From JAEUWI01 sp942492815 (GTDB taxonomy: Bacteria > Hydrogenedentota > Hydrogenedentia > Hydrogenedentales > JAEUWI01): a DNA stretch of 64,000 nucleotides. Positions 19,749 through 28,579 of the stretch are shown here, piece by piece (the first letter of the stretch is position 1; each line of letters starts with the position of its first letter). The stretch covers positions 7,688,001 through 7,752,000 of the forward strand of contig OW818658.1 of assembly GCA_942492815.1 (NCBI GenBank), in the 5' to 3' direction. Under the pieces are notes generated by a model, which saw only the letters and a list, made by a program, of their open reading frames with translations, searched no databases and was not told the origin of the DNA. Made by a program: the position numbers and the translations under genes.

Positions 19749-20873
19749 ATGGCCAAAGGCGGCGCGAAAATACTATTTGGATTGTTCTTCACCACCGTAC
19801 TCGCGGCAGGACTCGCTGGCGGCGGCGCGTGGTACCTGACCGAGCACCGTGCGGAGGGCTACCGCGCGACGGTAGAGTTGCTGGTGGAGCCGCAGGCGAC
19901 TGCGGACGCCCACTCCGGAATGGAAGCACCGATCTACGCGTCCCTGTTTCAAACGGAATCGGTCGCCCGAGAGCTTTATGAGAAGCTCAACGAAATGTAT
20001 GCGGGAAAGGGTCTCACCAATCCCATGAACTCGCATGAACCGGTGCTCAAGGCGATGAAGGTGGAGACGAAGGTCGCGAGCCAGACCGCGAGCCAGGTGC
20101 GCTACGACCCGTTCATTCGCCTTCACTACACGGCAGACTCCCCTGAAGTTGCCGCAGGTGCGGCCAACGCCTGGAGCAAACTTTGTCTCAATTTGGTATA
20201 CGAGAAAGCAGCCATGACCGCCGCAATCGCTGAGGACCAGGCGGAACAAGCTTTGACGCAATTGCGCGAAAAACTCGACGTTGCATGGAAAACGCAGGCG
20301 GAACTTCGCGCGACCAGCCCGCTGGAACCGCTGGAGACCGCCGCAGTAGAGGGTGCCAGGGCCCTGGAAGAGTTGAAAGCAACCATACGACAACTGGAAG
20401 GCAATGCCGCGCGGGATGATGCGGCCTTGAAAGCGCTCAAGGCCTATGCGTCCAAAGCTCCGGTGGCGGTGGCGCTGGAGCTTTCCGTGAAAGAGGCCGA
20501 TGCGGAAGCCGCTCTCGCAGGCGCGAAGGCCGAAAGCGAGTATGCCGTTGCGAAACTCGCCGAAGTCCAGGCGGCCCAGGCGGAGGCGCAGGCGAAGTGG
20601 GCCGAGGCCCGACCCAGGCACGATGCGGCGGATGCCGAAGTGGATCGCCTTTCCGAGAAGTTGCGTTCGCTGGAGCGGCTGGTGCCTGACAACAGTTCCT
20701 CCCGAAACCCCATAAGCATTGCATCCGAGGCATCCACCCCAACCGCCCCCGTCGGCCCCCACCGCTACGTGATTGTGGCGGGCGCGGCTGTGCTGGGTGC
20801 CCTCGCCGGGATCATCATCTACTTTGGCCTGTTGACCCTGCGGGTCTATGCGCGGGCGCTGGATCGCGCCTGA
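19749..20873 (+). CDS. Wzz-like polysaccharide co-polymerase (chain-length determinant)
   Basis: 374 aa from ATG 19749 with GAGGA upstream. It has the polysaccharide co-polymerase layout: an N-terminal membrane helix (ILFGLFFTTVLAAGLAGGGAWYL), a beta-rich start (GYRATVELLVEP), a long coiled-coil periplasmic region (about residues 150-320, rich in Ala/Glu/Lys) and a C-terminal helix (YVIVAGAAVLGALAGIIIYFGLL). There is no C-terminal tyrosine kinase domain. It should set polymer length together with a Wzy-type polymerase. Followed 20 nt later by the flippase gene. Confidence 0.8.
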   Translation: MAKGGAKILFGLFFTTVLAAGLAGGGAWYLTEHRAEGYRATVELLVEPQATADAHSGMEAPIYASLFQTESVARELYEKLNEMYAGKGLTNPMNSHEPVLKAMKVETKVASQTASQVRYDPFIRLHYTADSPEVAAGAANAWSKLCLNLVYEKAAMTAAIAEDQAEQALTQLREKLDVAWKTQAELRATSPLEPLETAAVEGARALEELKATIRQLEGNAARDDAALKALKAYASKAPVAVALELSVKEADAEAALAGAKAESEYAVAKLAEVQAAQAEAQAKWAEARPRHDAADAEVDRLSEKLRSLERLVPDNSSSRNPISIASEASTPTAPVGPHRYVIVAGAAVLGALAGIIIYFGLLTLRVYARALDRA

Positions 20874-20893
20874 AGGGCGACCCCGGCGTCACC

Positions 20894-22321
20894 GTGAAGC
20901 AGCGATTTCTTCAGGGCGCGGCCTACTCCACGGGGAGTATGATCTACTCCACGCTGGCCCTCCTCGTGGCGGGCAAGCTCATGACGAATGCCCTGACGCC
21001 GGAGGCGGTGGGCCAGGTGGCGCTCCTGCTGATCCTGGGCGAGCTGCTGGGCACCTGCTGCAACTTGGGCCTCACTGCGGCCTTGCCCAAACTGTTGCCG
21101 GCTTGCGATGAACCGGGCCGCGTGGGACTCCTCGGGGCGCTCCTTCCTTTTCAAATGGTCTCGGCGCTCCTCATGGCCGCCGTCTGCGGGCTGGGGGCGC
21201 TTTTCGCGCCATGGTGGCGTCCCCTGGCGGAGGGATTTCTTCCGCTGCCGCTGGCGCTGCTCTGGCTTGCTCCGCCCCTGCTCCTGATCATCACGCTCCG
21301 CGATTTTCTGCTGGCCGCCGCCGCCGGCCTTCACGCCTATGGCCTGCGGGCGGGCGCGATCATGTTGATGTCTTCCCTCCAGATGCTGACCTTCGGCGCG
21401 CTCTTCGTGCTGGGGTTGGAGGAACCGTTTCACTACGCCCTGGCCTATATTGTTTCCGGGGCGGCGGGCACGGGTTTGCTGCTGCGCATCGCGCCCCGAC
21501 CCTATGGCTGGGATGGCCCCCTCGTGCGGCGGCAGGTCGCCTTCAGCGCGCCCCTTTTTGCCAACACGCTGTTGGGCTTCGCCTATCAGCGGCTGGACAC
21601 GGTGCTCGTCGTCTATTTCCTCGGCGTGGGCAGTGCGGCTGTCTTTGAGATGGCCAAGCGCATTCCCGGCGTAGTCGCGCGATTTCTGAACGCGGGGCTG
21701 GTGCCCTATCTTCCGAGCATCGCTGGACTGCTCCGGGACTCGGGTCGTGACGGTGCGGGACTGCTGCTCCAGCGGGCCTCGGCCTACACGGCCTTCACTG
21801 GCTATTTCGCCACGCTGGCCGTGGTGGCCGTGCAGGAGCCGCTGCTTGCCGTGCTGTTCACAACCGACTATCAGGATGCCGCGCCCGCCGTGGGACCGCT
21901 GCTTATCGCGGCGTGTCTCGCTACCCAGGCGGGGCTCATGGGTCAGGCCCTGATCGCGCTGGACCGGCCCGTGCTGGTGATGAACATCAACGTGGGACTG
22001 GCCGCGATCGGAATCAGCCTGAACCTGCTGCTCATCCCCCGCTTTGGGCTGGCGGGCGCGGGGTGGAGCGCGGCGGCGGCGGCGTGGTTCAGCTTCGTGC
22101 TGCAGCGTGCGGCCGTGGCGAAGGCGGGTCTTCCGCTGGCGCGGTCAGGAGCCCTCTGGATCACGGTCTTCTTCGTGGTGGCCTATGGCTTCGCGTGGTG
22201 GATGAATTCGGTACGCTGGACGCTGGTGGCGGCGGTGGTCTATGGCGCGGCGTGTCTCGCGGTGGGGTCGGTTTCATTCAACGAACTTCGCACGCTCCTC
22301 CGCAGAGAAGAGACCCCATGA
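20894..22321 (+). CDS. Wzx-like polysaccharide flippase (MOP superfamily)
   Basis: 475 aa from GTG 20894. It has about 12-14 hydrophobic helices. The N-terminus (FLQGAAYSTGSMIYSTLALLVAGKLMT) and the internal FSAPLFANTLLGFAYQRLDTVLV and GLAGAGWSAAAAAW segments are typical of polysaccharide-transport flippases. It likely moves undecaprenyl-linked repeat units across the inner membrane. The stop overlaps the ATG of the next glycosyltransferase by 4 nt. Confidence 0.85.
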   Translation: MKQRFLQGAAYSTGSMIYSTLALLVAGKLMTNALTPEAVGQVALLLILGELLGTCCNLGLTAALPKLLPACDEPGRVGLLGALLPFQMVSALLMAAVCGLGALFAPWWRPLAEGFLPLPLALLWLAPPLLLIITLRDFLLAAAAGLHAYGLRAGAIMLMSSLQMLTFGALFVLGLEEPFHYALAYIVSGAAGTGLLLRIAPRPYGWDGPLVRRQVAFSAPLFANTLLGFAYQRLDTVLVVYFLGVGSAAVFEMAKRIPGVVARFLNAGLVPYLPSIAGLLRDSGRDGAGLLLQRASAYTAFTGYFATLAVVAVQEPLLAVLFTTDYQDAAPAVGPLLIAACLATQAGLMGQALIALDRPVLVMNINVGLAAIGISLNLLLIPRFGLAGAGWSAAAAAWFSFVLQRAAVAKAGLPLARSGALWITVFFVVAYGFAWWMNSVRWTLVAAVVYGAACLAVGSVSFNELRTLLRREETP

Positions 22322-23445
22322 TTCTAGGCATCGACGGTCGGCTGGCCAATGCGAAGCGCCCCGCGGGCGTGGGCCACTATTGTCGCGAGGTGCTTCGGGC
22401 GCTGGGCGAAATGGATGCGGGGCTGTGGCTCCGGGTTTATCTGGACGACGAACCCGTGCCGGAACTTCCGGTGCGCCGAGATCGAATCCGCATGCTTCCG
22501 CGCGGGCCCTTCTGGACCCATCGAATCCTTGCGAATGAGTTGCGCAGCCATCCGCCCGATGTCTTTTTCTCTCCGCTGGCGCAGGTGCCCTGGCGCTGTC
22601 CCTGTCCGGCACTGGTGACGGTGCTGGACCTGGCGGCGTGGAGCCACCCGGCCTCTTTCCCCTGGCGGAAGCGGTTCATGATGAAAATGCAGGCGCGCCA
22701 TGCGATTCGGGCGGCGGGCCACCTTGTCGCCATCAGCGAGGCCACAGCCGCAGATCTTGCGCAGCGATTCCGATTGGACCCCGCGCGCATTACGGTGGCC
22801 CCGCTGGGCTGCGGCGAGCGCTTTTTCAATCCCGCGCCACCGGGAGCCGACACGATCCTGTCCTCGTTGCCCGAGCGCTATGTGCTCTACCTGGGTCAGG
22901 TGCAGCCGCGCAAAAATCTGATCCGCCTGATTGAGGCCTTTGAACGGGTGCTGAAGGCGCATCCGGACCTTCCGCACCACCTCGTGCTCGCGGGCGGCCT
23001 GGGCTGGCAGAACGAGGCCATCTATCGCGCCGCATCCCACTCCGCCGTGGCGGATCGGATCCAGTTTCTGGACTATGTTCCGGATGCTCAAGTGCCGACA
23101 CTTCTGGCGGGTGCCGATGTGCTGGCCCTCGTGTCGCTGTGGGAAGGATTTGGACTTCCCGCCCTGGAGGCCATGGCGGTGGGCACGGCGGTGTTGGCGT
23201 CGAATTGCTCCTCGCTCCCCGAAGTCGTGGGCGATGCGGGTGTGCTGGTGGACCCCGAGAATGTGGACGTGATCGCCGATGGCCTCGGGCAGTTGCTGCT
23301 GGACGAGTCCCTGCGCGCGCAGTGCGAGCGAAGGGGTCGGGAGCGCGCGCGCGAGTTCACCTGGGCGCGCACGGCAAAGGCGATTCTCGATGTGGCGCAG
23401 GAACTAACGCGCTTCCGCAATCTCGACGACGCAAATTCCCGTTGA
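22318..23445 (+). CDS. GT4 glycosyltransferase
   Basis: 375 aa from ATG 22318, overlapping the flippase stop (ATGA). N-terminal GIDGRLANAKRPAGVGHY is the GT-B acceptor-domain glycine loop. The donor domain shows YLGQVQPRKNLIRLIEAF, LAGGLGWQNEAIY and SLWEGFGLPALEAMAVGTAV, the E-x7-E motif of GT4 retaining transferases. Cytoplasmic or membrane-associated, acting on the lipid-linked intermediate. Third gene in the wzz-wzx-GT4 run. Confidence 0.9.
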   Translation: MILGIDGRLANAKRPAGVGHYCREVLRALGEMDAGLWLRVYLDDEPVPELPVRRDRIRMLPRGPFWTHRILANELRSHPPDVFFSPLAQVPWRCPCPALVTVLDLAAWSHPASFPWRKRFMMKMQARHAIRAAGHLVAISEATAADLAQRFRLDPARITVAPLGCGERFFNPAPPGADTILSSLPERYVLYLGQVQPRKNLIRLIEAFERVLKAHPDLPHHLVLAGGLGWQNEAIYRAASHSAVADRIQFLDYVPDAQVPTLLAGADVLALVSLWEGFGLPALEAMAVGTAVLASNCSSLPEVVGDAGVLVDPENVDVIADGLGQLLLDESLRAQCERRGRERAREFTWARTAKAILDVAQELTRFRNLDDANSR

Positions 23446-23526
23446 TACGGCTGCATAACGACGGGGATTGCAGCAGCCACGCGCCATGACGTGACGAACG
23501 CGTTCGATACGCTGCAGGAAGGTCCA

Positions 23527-23628
23527 TTCGTAAACGACGATCTCGCTATTCGCGTTCATTCGCGGTTCAAATCTCTTTCGTTTTATTCTTTATAGAACGT
23601 GCGAGAATCTGCGTAAATTTGCGGTTCA
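23527..23628. repeat. Degenerate direct repeat of ATTCGCGTTC type
   Basis: Two related AT-richer stretches, ATTCGCGTTCATTCGCGG-TTC near 23549-23570 and AATCTGCGTAAATTTGCGG-TTC near 23606-23628, lie in the 237-nt convergent spacer between the GT4 gene and rfbC. The ~10-nt period resembles the 10-nt array at 37113-37233. No gene or clear terminator is seen here. Confidence 0.5.
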
Positions 23629-23682
23629 GTTCTTTTGGTTGCGGCCAACGGCTGCGCTATGCAATCCGTGGTCAGACTTTCT

Positions 23683-24249
23683 TCATTTTCCATACACGAA
23701 ATTCGTATCCACCTCATCCAGCATCGGCGCGTCTTTGTCCTTCTGCGTCACGATAGTCGCCTCGATGGGCCATTCAATTCCCACCTTTGGGCACGCATAG
23801 TTCAGCGCCCGCTCACAGGCCGGTGCGTGGTGCGCCGTGCATTTGTAGTGCACCAGGCTGTTGTCCTCCAGCGCCACGAAGCCGTGGGCAAAGCCCGCCG
23901 GCACCCACAGGGACAGGTGATTCTCCCCCGACAGTTCCAGCCCGAACCACTTGCCGTATGACGGCGAGCCCTTCCGCAAATCCACCGCCACATCGAAGAC
24001 CGCGCCCTGCACGCAGCGCACCAGTTTACCCATCTCCTCCGGGCAGATCTGGTAATGCATCCCGCGCAGCGTGCCCTTCTTCGACTTGCTCAGGTTGTCT
24101 TGAACGAAGGGCAGTTCAAAGCCCGCCGCTTTCCACATGTCCCGCGAGTAGGACTCGGAGAAAAAGCCCCGGTCATCGTGGAACACGCCAGTCTTCACAA
24201 TCAGGAGCCCGTCCAGGGGGGCGCTTTCAATGGTTACAGGCATGGGCAT
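23683..24249 (-). CDS. rfbC: dTDP-4-dehydrorhamnose 3,5-epimerase
   Basis: 188 aa from ATG 24249, with AGGAA 7 nt upstream; an in-frame codon further up lacks a site. It matches the RmlC cupin family: GVFHDDRGFFSESY, then KGTLRGMHYQ with His65, the catalytic base, then VPAGFAHGFVALED and the Tyr in VHYKCT. It converts dTDP-4-keto-6-deoxyglucose to dTDP-4-keto-rhamnose for rhamnose-containing glycans. The rmlA, rmlB and rmlD partners are not in this window. Confidence 0.92.
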   Translation of the reverse strand: MPMPVTIESAPLDGLLIVKTGVFHDDRGFFSESYSRDMWKAAGFELPFVQDNLSKSKKGTLRGMHYQICPEEMGKLVRCVQGAVFDVAVDLRKGSPSYGKWFGLELSGENHLSLWVPAGFAHGFVALEDNSLVHYKCTAHHAPACERALNYACPKVGIEWPIEATIVTQKDKDAPMLDEVDTNFVYGK

Positions 24250-24346
24250 GGCAAGATTCCTGATGGGTTTGCGCGGGAACAAGGCCCGCTCGGGATGGTG
24301 TTGTACGGGGTAGCCACACCTATGCTACACGGGGCCCGTTCCGGAT

Positions 24347-25330
24347 TCAATTCCCCTCTGGGAAAGGGATGGGTGGTGGCGGGGGAAGCACGTCCTCCGG
24401 ACGGGGCAGGGGATAGGCCTCCCGGAGCCGGGTGGCCGTCTCGCTGGCGGCCTGCCGGAGCGCCTCCTCCCGGCTTCCGTCGCGCGTAATCATTTCCAGC
24501 ACAGCCGCCGCCGTGCCTGCGCGCTGTCGCTGCTGCTCCACCCGCACCCGATCAGCCTTTTCCAGCGGAATAGAGCCGGGCGCGATGAGTTCGGGCCAGA
24601 TATCGAGGGGCTGGCCCGTCTGTGCGGCAAAGGCCCTCGCTTCTTTGCTGTGGGCGAGGATTCCGTTGAAGGAATCGGAAATAAGAACTTCGATCAGGCT
24701 CGCCGCCTGGAGCTGGAGGGTTGGATCTTCCGTGGGATTCTGCAAAAGGGACAGAAGCGTATCCTGAAATGTCGGTGCGCCATCCGCCAGATGGTCCCTC
24801 AGGTAGGCGCACAACGCGCCGGGCTGCCCCGCCGGCGGCGAGCAATTTCTGAGCAGGTAACGCCGCAGCGCCAGGGGCTGCTTGCCACTGGCGATCAGCT
24901 CCGTCAGTTTCAAAAAGTCCTCGCTCGAACGGGCGATCAGGGGATAATACTCCAGCACGGCCTGAAGGTCTTCATCCACCTGGCGCGCATGGGCGGCCAA
25001 CGCCGCTGAGTCGGCCTGAGCCGGAGCGGGGTTGCGGACGGCCACGTAGCCCACCCCCCGCAGGAGCGCATCAGGTTTAAGGGCCAGGATCTCGTCGAAA
25101 AGAAATTGGCGCTCGGGCGGATAAGGGAGGTCGGAGCCCGCGCCCGGGGGGAGGGGTTGCACGGCCTCCTGGGCAAGCAGCTTCTCCAGAATACGCCACA
25201 CCGGGAGCCGGTTGATCGATTCCCCGGCGGGTGCCGACTGGAGCAGCGCCAGGACCACCAGAACCGTCGCTGCCCGCAAGACGGTGCGCGTGCTCTTGAG
25301 GCTCTTGACCGTCACGTTCTTGACTCCCAC
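24347..25330 (-). CDS. Unknown exported protein
   Basis: 327 aa from GTG 25330, one base after the stop of the LAB_N protein gene. A basic start and hydrophobic stretch (TVLRAATVLVVLALLQSAPAG) indicate export. The body is helical and Leu/Ala-rich with HEAT-like stretches (YYPLIARSSEDFLKLTELIA, FQDTLLSLLQNPTEDPTLQL). The C-terminus is proline-rich (PRPEDVLPPPPPIPFPEGN). No known family was recognised. The tight spacing suggests co-transcription with the LAB_N protein. Confidence 0.65.
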   Translation of the reverse strand: MGVKNVTVKSLKSTRTVLRAATVLVVLALLQSAPAGESINRLPVWRILEKLLAQEAVQPLPPGAGSDLPYPPERQFLFDEILALKPDALLRGVGYVAVRNPAPAQADSAALAAHARQVDEDLQAVLEYYPLIARSSEDFLKLTELIASGKQPLALRRYLLRNCSPPAGQPGALCAYLRDHLADGAPTFQDTLLSLLQNPTEDPTLQLQAASLIEVLISDSFNGILAHSKEARAFAAQTGQPLDIWPELIAPGSIPLEKADRVRVEQQRQRAGTAAAVLEMITRDGSREEALRQAASETATRLREAYPLPRPEDVLPPPPPIPFPEGN

Positions 25331-25331
25331 G

Positions 25332-26021
25332 CTACGCGGCCTCGGAAAAGGCCTGCTTTTTTCGGTGGATCATCCACAAGTTCCGCGTGTAGATCGGCAG
25401 CGTCAACAGCATGCCCAACCCGAAGATCAACTCGCCCAACTGGATGAAAGAGGCCAGCATCAGGAAGGATGCGGCAATACTAAGGTACCAGAAGGCGACC
25501 GGGATGACACTTTCTTTCTTCCGTTCCGACGTGATCCACTGGATCAGGAAACGGCAGGCAAAGAGTCCCTGGCCAGCCACGCCGACGGCGATCCAGAACC
25601 AGGTGCGCGCCGCGTCGCTCTCGGAGCCCGACTTCGTGTTGGAAAGCACCTGGCCCCAGGTGACCGCCAACAGGATCACCGCCACCAGCATGACCGCCAC
25701 CGCCAGGCCATGAACGAACACCGAGCGCCGACGGGAGAGGGTACCATTCTTGCGCCAGACATGGATGAGATTACGAACATAGATCAAGATATTGAAGCAA
25801 TGCGAAAGGGTGCCCACGGCGGAATGGGAGTAGACCCCGTAGCAGAAGAGCATGAGGGACCCGACACAGCTCATGTACCAGAAGCCGACCGGCACTACGC
25901 TGCGCCCCAGCCGTTCGGAGGTGTACCACTGGAGATAAAAGCGACCGTAGAAGATCACTGCAGCCACCCCGCCGATGATGTCGCCAATATCGAAGTTTAT
26001 ATTTTGCAATAGGTTAGGCAA
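25332..26021 (-). CDS. Membrane protein with two tandem LAB_N (lipid-A-disaccharide synthase N-terminal) domains
   Basis: 229 aa; best start is TTG 26021, with no ATG nearby and a weak ribosome site. Two copies of the LAB_N unit are visible: FYGRFYLQWYTSERLGRSVV-PVGFWYMSCVGS (residues ~25-57) and CRFLIQWITSERKKESVIPV-AFWYLSIAAS (~157-188). Each is followed by a hydrophobic pair and an arginine-bearing helix (ILIYVRNLIHVWR, LPIYTRNLWMIHR). LAB_N is a small membrane domain found at the N-terminus of some LpxB proteins or alone. The lpxB catalytic part is absent. Confidence 0.8.
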   Translation of the reverse strand: MPNLLQNINFDIGDIIGGVAAVIFYGRFYLQWYTSERLGRSVVPVGFWYMSCVGSLMLFCYGVYSHSAVGTLSHCFNILIYVRNLIHVWRKNGTLSRRRSVFVHGLAVAVMLVAVILLAVTWGQVLSNTKSGSESDAARTWFWIAVGVAGQGLFACRFLIQWITSERKKESVIPVAFWYLSIAASFLMLASFIQLGELIFGLGMLLTLPIYTRNLWMIHRKKQAFSEAA

Positions 26022-26139
26022 GGTAGTGTTCCGCCGGAAAGGCCGGGTTGGGGGCTTGGAAAGGGTGGCAAGAAAGCCAGCGACCCTAGATCATGCCACG
26101 CGCCCCAACGGGATGCAAGGGAAATGAAGCTTCACCCTA

Positions 26140-26169
26140 TTGACAAGCACCGCGCCCGGTTGTTATTAT
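26140..26169 (+). promoter_or_regulatory. Promoter of groES-groEL
   Basis: TTGACA (26140-26145), 18-nt spacer, TATTAT (26164-26169). The -10 overlaps the CIRCE operator. A vegetative-sigma promoter under an HrcA operator is the usual arrangement for groE. Confidence 0.7.
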
Positions 26170-26192
26170 CACTCCCCGTGGGTGAGTGCTAA
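26166..26192 (+). promoter_or_regulatory. CIRCE operator (HrcA-binding inverted repeat)
   Basis: TTATCACTC-N9-GAGTGCTAA. The consensus is TTAGCACTC-N9-GAGTGCTAA, so only one base differs. It overlaps the -10 region and start of the groES-groEL transcript, about 100 nt before the groES ATG. It predicts HrcA repression relieved by heat or misfolded protein. hrcA itself is not in the window. Confidence 0.93.
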
Positions 26193-26292
26193 CAAGCGCG
26201 CCGCCCTTGAACAATCTAAACACGCCCTCCTCAAACGAGGGCCTACCCAAAGTGGCAAACAACGCCACCAACAAGAATAGAGGAGACAGACC

Positions 26293-26580
26293 ATGAAAGT
26301 ACGTCCGTTGGCAGACCGGATCCTGGTCAAGCGTGAAGAGCCCAGCGAAACCGTCCGCGGTGGCATCATCATCCCCGACACCGCCAAGGAAAAGCCCCAG
26401 GAAGCCAAAGTGGTTGCCGTGGGCCCCGGCAAGGTGGACGATGCAGGCAAGCGCACGCCCCTGGAACTCAAGAAGGGCGACCGCATCCTTGTGGGCAAGT
26501 ACGCCGGCACCGAAGTGAAGATCGACGGTGTTGAGCACCTGATCATGCGCGAAGACGACGTCCTCGCCGTCATCGAGTAA
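26293..26580 (+). CDS. groES: Co-chaperonin GroES
   Basis: 95 aa, the standard length, ATG preceded by GAGGAG. It shows the Cpn10 signature (MKVRPLADRILVKREE), the mobile loop with GGIIIPDTAKEKPQEA, and GDRILVGKYAGTEVKIDG. It caps the GroEL ring during ATP-driven folding in the cytoplasm. First gene of a CIRCE-controlled operon, 46 nt before groEL. Confidence 0.98.
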   Translation: MKVRPLADRILVKREEPSETVRGGIIIPDTAKEKPQEAKVVAVGPGKVDDAGKRTPLELKKGDRILVGKYAGTEVKIDGVEHLIMREDDVLAVIE

Positions 26581-26626
26581 TCCCCCCGGTCTCCAAACTG
26601 AATAAACACGAAAAGGATGTTGCACA

Positions 26627-28246
26627 ATGGCAAAGCAACTTGAATTTGGCGAAGACGCGCGCCGCCGCGTCCTGGCCGGCGTAACCAAGCTCAGCCGGGC
26701 CGTCAAAGCAACGCTGGGGCCCAAGGGCCGCAACGTGGTGCTCGATAAGAAATGGGGCTCCCCGACCGTCACGAAAGACGGCGTGAGCGTGGCCAAGGAA
26801 ATCGAGCTCGAAGACAAGTACGAGAACATGGGTGCCCAGATGGTGAAGGAAGTCGCTTCCAAGACTTCCGACGTGGCCGGCGACGGCACCACCACGGCGA
26901 CCGTCCTCGCGGAAGCCATCTTCCGCGAAGGCCTGCGCAATGTGACCGCCGGGGCCAACCCGATGGAACTCAAGCGCGGCATCGACAAGGCCGTCGAAGC
27001 GATCGTTGCGAAACTGCACACCATGAGCAAGCAGGTACGTAACGACAAGGACGTGATCAAGAGCGTCGCGTCCATCTCCGCCAACAGCGACATGGAAATC
27101 GGCAACATCATCGCCGACGCCATGGAAAAGGTCGGCAACGACGGAACCATCACGGTCGAAGAAGCCAAGAGCATCGAGACCACCCTGGAAGTCGTGGAGG
27201 GCATGCAGTTCGACAAGGGCTACCTGTCCCCCTATTTCGTGACCGACTCCGAGACGATGGAATGCGTGCTTGAAAACGCCTACATCCTCATCCACGAGAA
27301 GAAGGTCTCCAATCTGAAGGACCTCCTTCCCCTCCTTGAGCAGGTTGCCAAGGCCGGCAAGCCCCTCCTGATCATCGCCGAAGACGTCGAGGGCGAAGCC
27401 CTGGCGACCCTCGTGGTGAACAAGATCCGCGGCACCTTCGTGGCCGCCGCCGTGAAAGCCCCCGGCTTCGGTGATCGCCGCAAGGCCATGCTCGAAGACA
27501 TCGCCATCCTCACCGGTGGCCTGGCCTTCTCCGATGACCTCGGCCGCTCGCTGGAAAGCATCGGCCTGAGCGATCTCGGCCGCGCCAAGCGCGTCGTCAT
27601 CGACAAGGACAGCACCACCATCGTGGAAGGTGCTGGATCCAGCTCCGACATCATGGGCCGCATCAACCTGATCCGTCGCCAGATCGAAGGCACGACCTCC
27701 GATTATGACCGCGAGAAGCTTCAGGAACGCCTGGCCAAGCTGGCCGGTGGCGTAGCCGTCATCAACGTCGGCGCCGCGACCGAAATCGAAATGAAGGAAA
27801 AGAAGGCCCGTGTGGAAGACGCGCTGCACGCCACCCGTGCGGCCGTTGAAGAGGGCATCGTCCCCGGCGGCGGCGTCGCGCTGATCCGCTGCCAGGATGC
27901 CCTGGACGGCCTGAAGCTCGTCGGTGATGAAGCCGTCGGCGCCAGCATCGTCCGCCGCGCCATCGAAGAACCCCTCCGCCAGCTCGCCTACAACGCGGGC
28001 GACGAGGGTGCCACGGTCGTGCAGCACGTCCGTGCCAAGAAGGGTGCCGTGGGCTACAACGCCGCGACGGGCGAATACGAAGACCTGATGAAGGCCGGCG
28101 TAATCGATCCGACCAAGGTGACCCGCACCGCCCTGCAGAACGCCGCGAGCATCGCCGGCCTCCTGCTGACCACCGAAGTGCTCATCGCGGAGCTTCCCGA
28201 TGACGCGCCCGCCGGTGGCGGTGGCGGTGGCCACGACATGATGTAA
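26627..28246 (+). CDS. groEL: Chaperonin GroEL
   Basis: 539 aa, ATG with AAAAGGA upstream. It contains LGPKGRNVVLDKKWGSPTVT, the ATP-site VAGDGTTTATVLA, and the late AAVEEGIVPGGGVALIR signature. The C-terminus ends in a Gly run and HDMM, a variant of the usual GGM tail. Full length, with no missing motif. It forms the double-ring folding chamber with GroES and shares its CIRCE control. Confidence 0.98.
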   Translation: MAKQLEFGEDARRRVLAGVTKLSRAVKATLGPKGRNVVLDKKWGSPTVTKDGVSVAKEIELEDKYENMGAQMVKEVASKTSDVAGDGTTTATVLAEAIFREGLRNVTAGANPMELKRGIDKAVEAIVAKLHTMSKQVRNDKDVIKSVASISANSDMEIGNIIADAMEKVGNDGTITVEEAKSIETTLEVVEGMQFDKGYLSPYFVTDSETMECVLENAYILIHEKKVSNLKDLLPLLEQVAKAGKPLLIIAEDVEGEALATLVVNKIRGTFVAAAVKAPGFGDRRKAMLEDIAILTGGLAFSDDLGRSLESIGLSDLGRAKRVVIDKDSTTIVEGAGSSSDIMGRINLIRRQIEGTTSDYDREKLQERLAKLAGGVAVINVGAATEIEMKEKKARVEDALHATRAAVEEGIVPGGGVALIRCQDALDGLKLVGDEAVGASIVRRAIEEPLRQLAYNAGDEGATVVQHVRAKKGAVGYNAATGEYEDLMKAGVIDPTKVTRTALQNAASIAGLLLTTEVLIAELPDDAPAGGGGGGHDMM

Positions 28247-28283
28247 GCCGCTCCCACGAGCTGCTGTGTTTGAGTAAACTTTG

Positions 28284-28324
28284 CACCGCCCGGTCCGCCA
28301 ACGCGCACCGGGCGGTGTTTTTTT
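28284..28324 (+). terminator. Rho-independent terminator of groES-groEL
   Basis: Stem CACCGCCCGGT / ACCGGGCGGTG with a loop of about 12 nt, followed by a run of seven T. It lies 38 nt after the groEL stop. Confidence 0.92.
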
Positions 28325-28329
28325 GACCG

Positions 28330-28436
28330 ATGGGTTCTTATGGTTCTTATGGTTCTTATGGGTCGTATGGGTCGTATGGGTCGTATGGGGCGCAGGCTTG
28401 CCCATGCCTTTTCTTCATACGACCCATAAGACCCAT
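28330..28436. repeat. Mirrored 9-nt tandem hairpin (copy B)
   Basis: The left arm (28330-28389) has one 10-nt unit, two ATGGTTCTT and three ATGGGTCGT units. The loop (28390-28415) is GC-rich and differs from copy A. The right arm (28416-28436) has two inverted units (ATACGACCC, ATAAGACCC). The arm imbalance (six versus two) is the reverse of copy A. Confidence 0.88.
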
Positions 28437-28506
28437 CACCTACGGCCAGTGAGCCCAGACTTGCCACAATGCAAATCCCACCTCGCCGCCCGACGACCAC
28501 AAGAAA

Positions 28507-28535
28507 TTGACCTTTTCCGCCGATCAATTTACTAT
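28507..28535 (+). promoter_or_regulatory. Candidate promoter of the ankyrin gene
   Basis: TTGACC (28507-28512), 17 nt, TACTAT (28530-28535), 45 nt before the GTG start. Confidence 0.5.
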
Positions 28536-28579
28536 GGGTAAACACAACCAACTAGGCCACAGCGCATGAGAGGAAAAGG

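Larger units (their letters stand above)
28247..28579. other. Spacer between groEL and the ankyrin gene
   Basis: No gene is seen. From left to right it holds the groEL terminator (28284-28324), a mirrored 9-nt repeat (28330-28436) and a candidate promoter (28507-28535) for the ankyrin gene. Confidence 0.7.

Noticed and set aside
26570..28405. 611-codon minus-strand frame over groEL
   Set aside because: Antisense to an unambiguous groEL and running into the 9-nt repeat; no domain.
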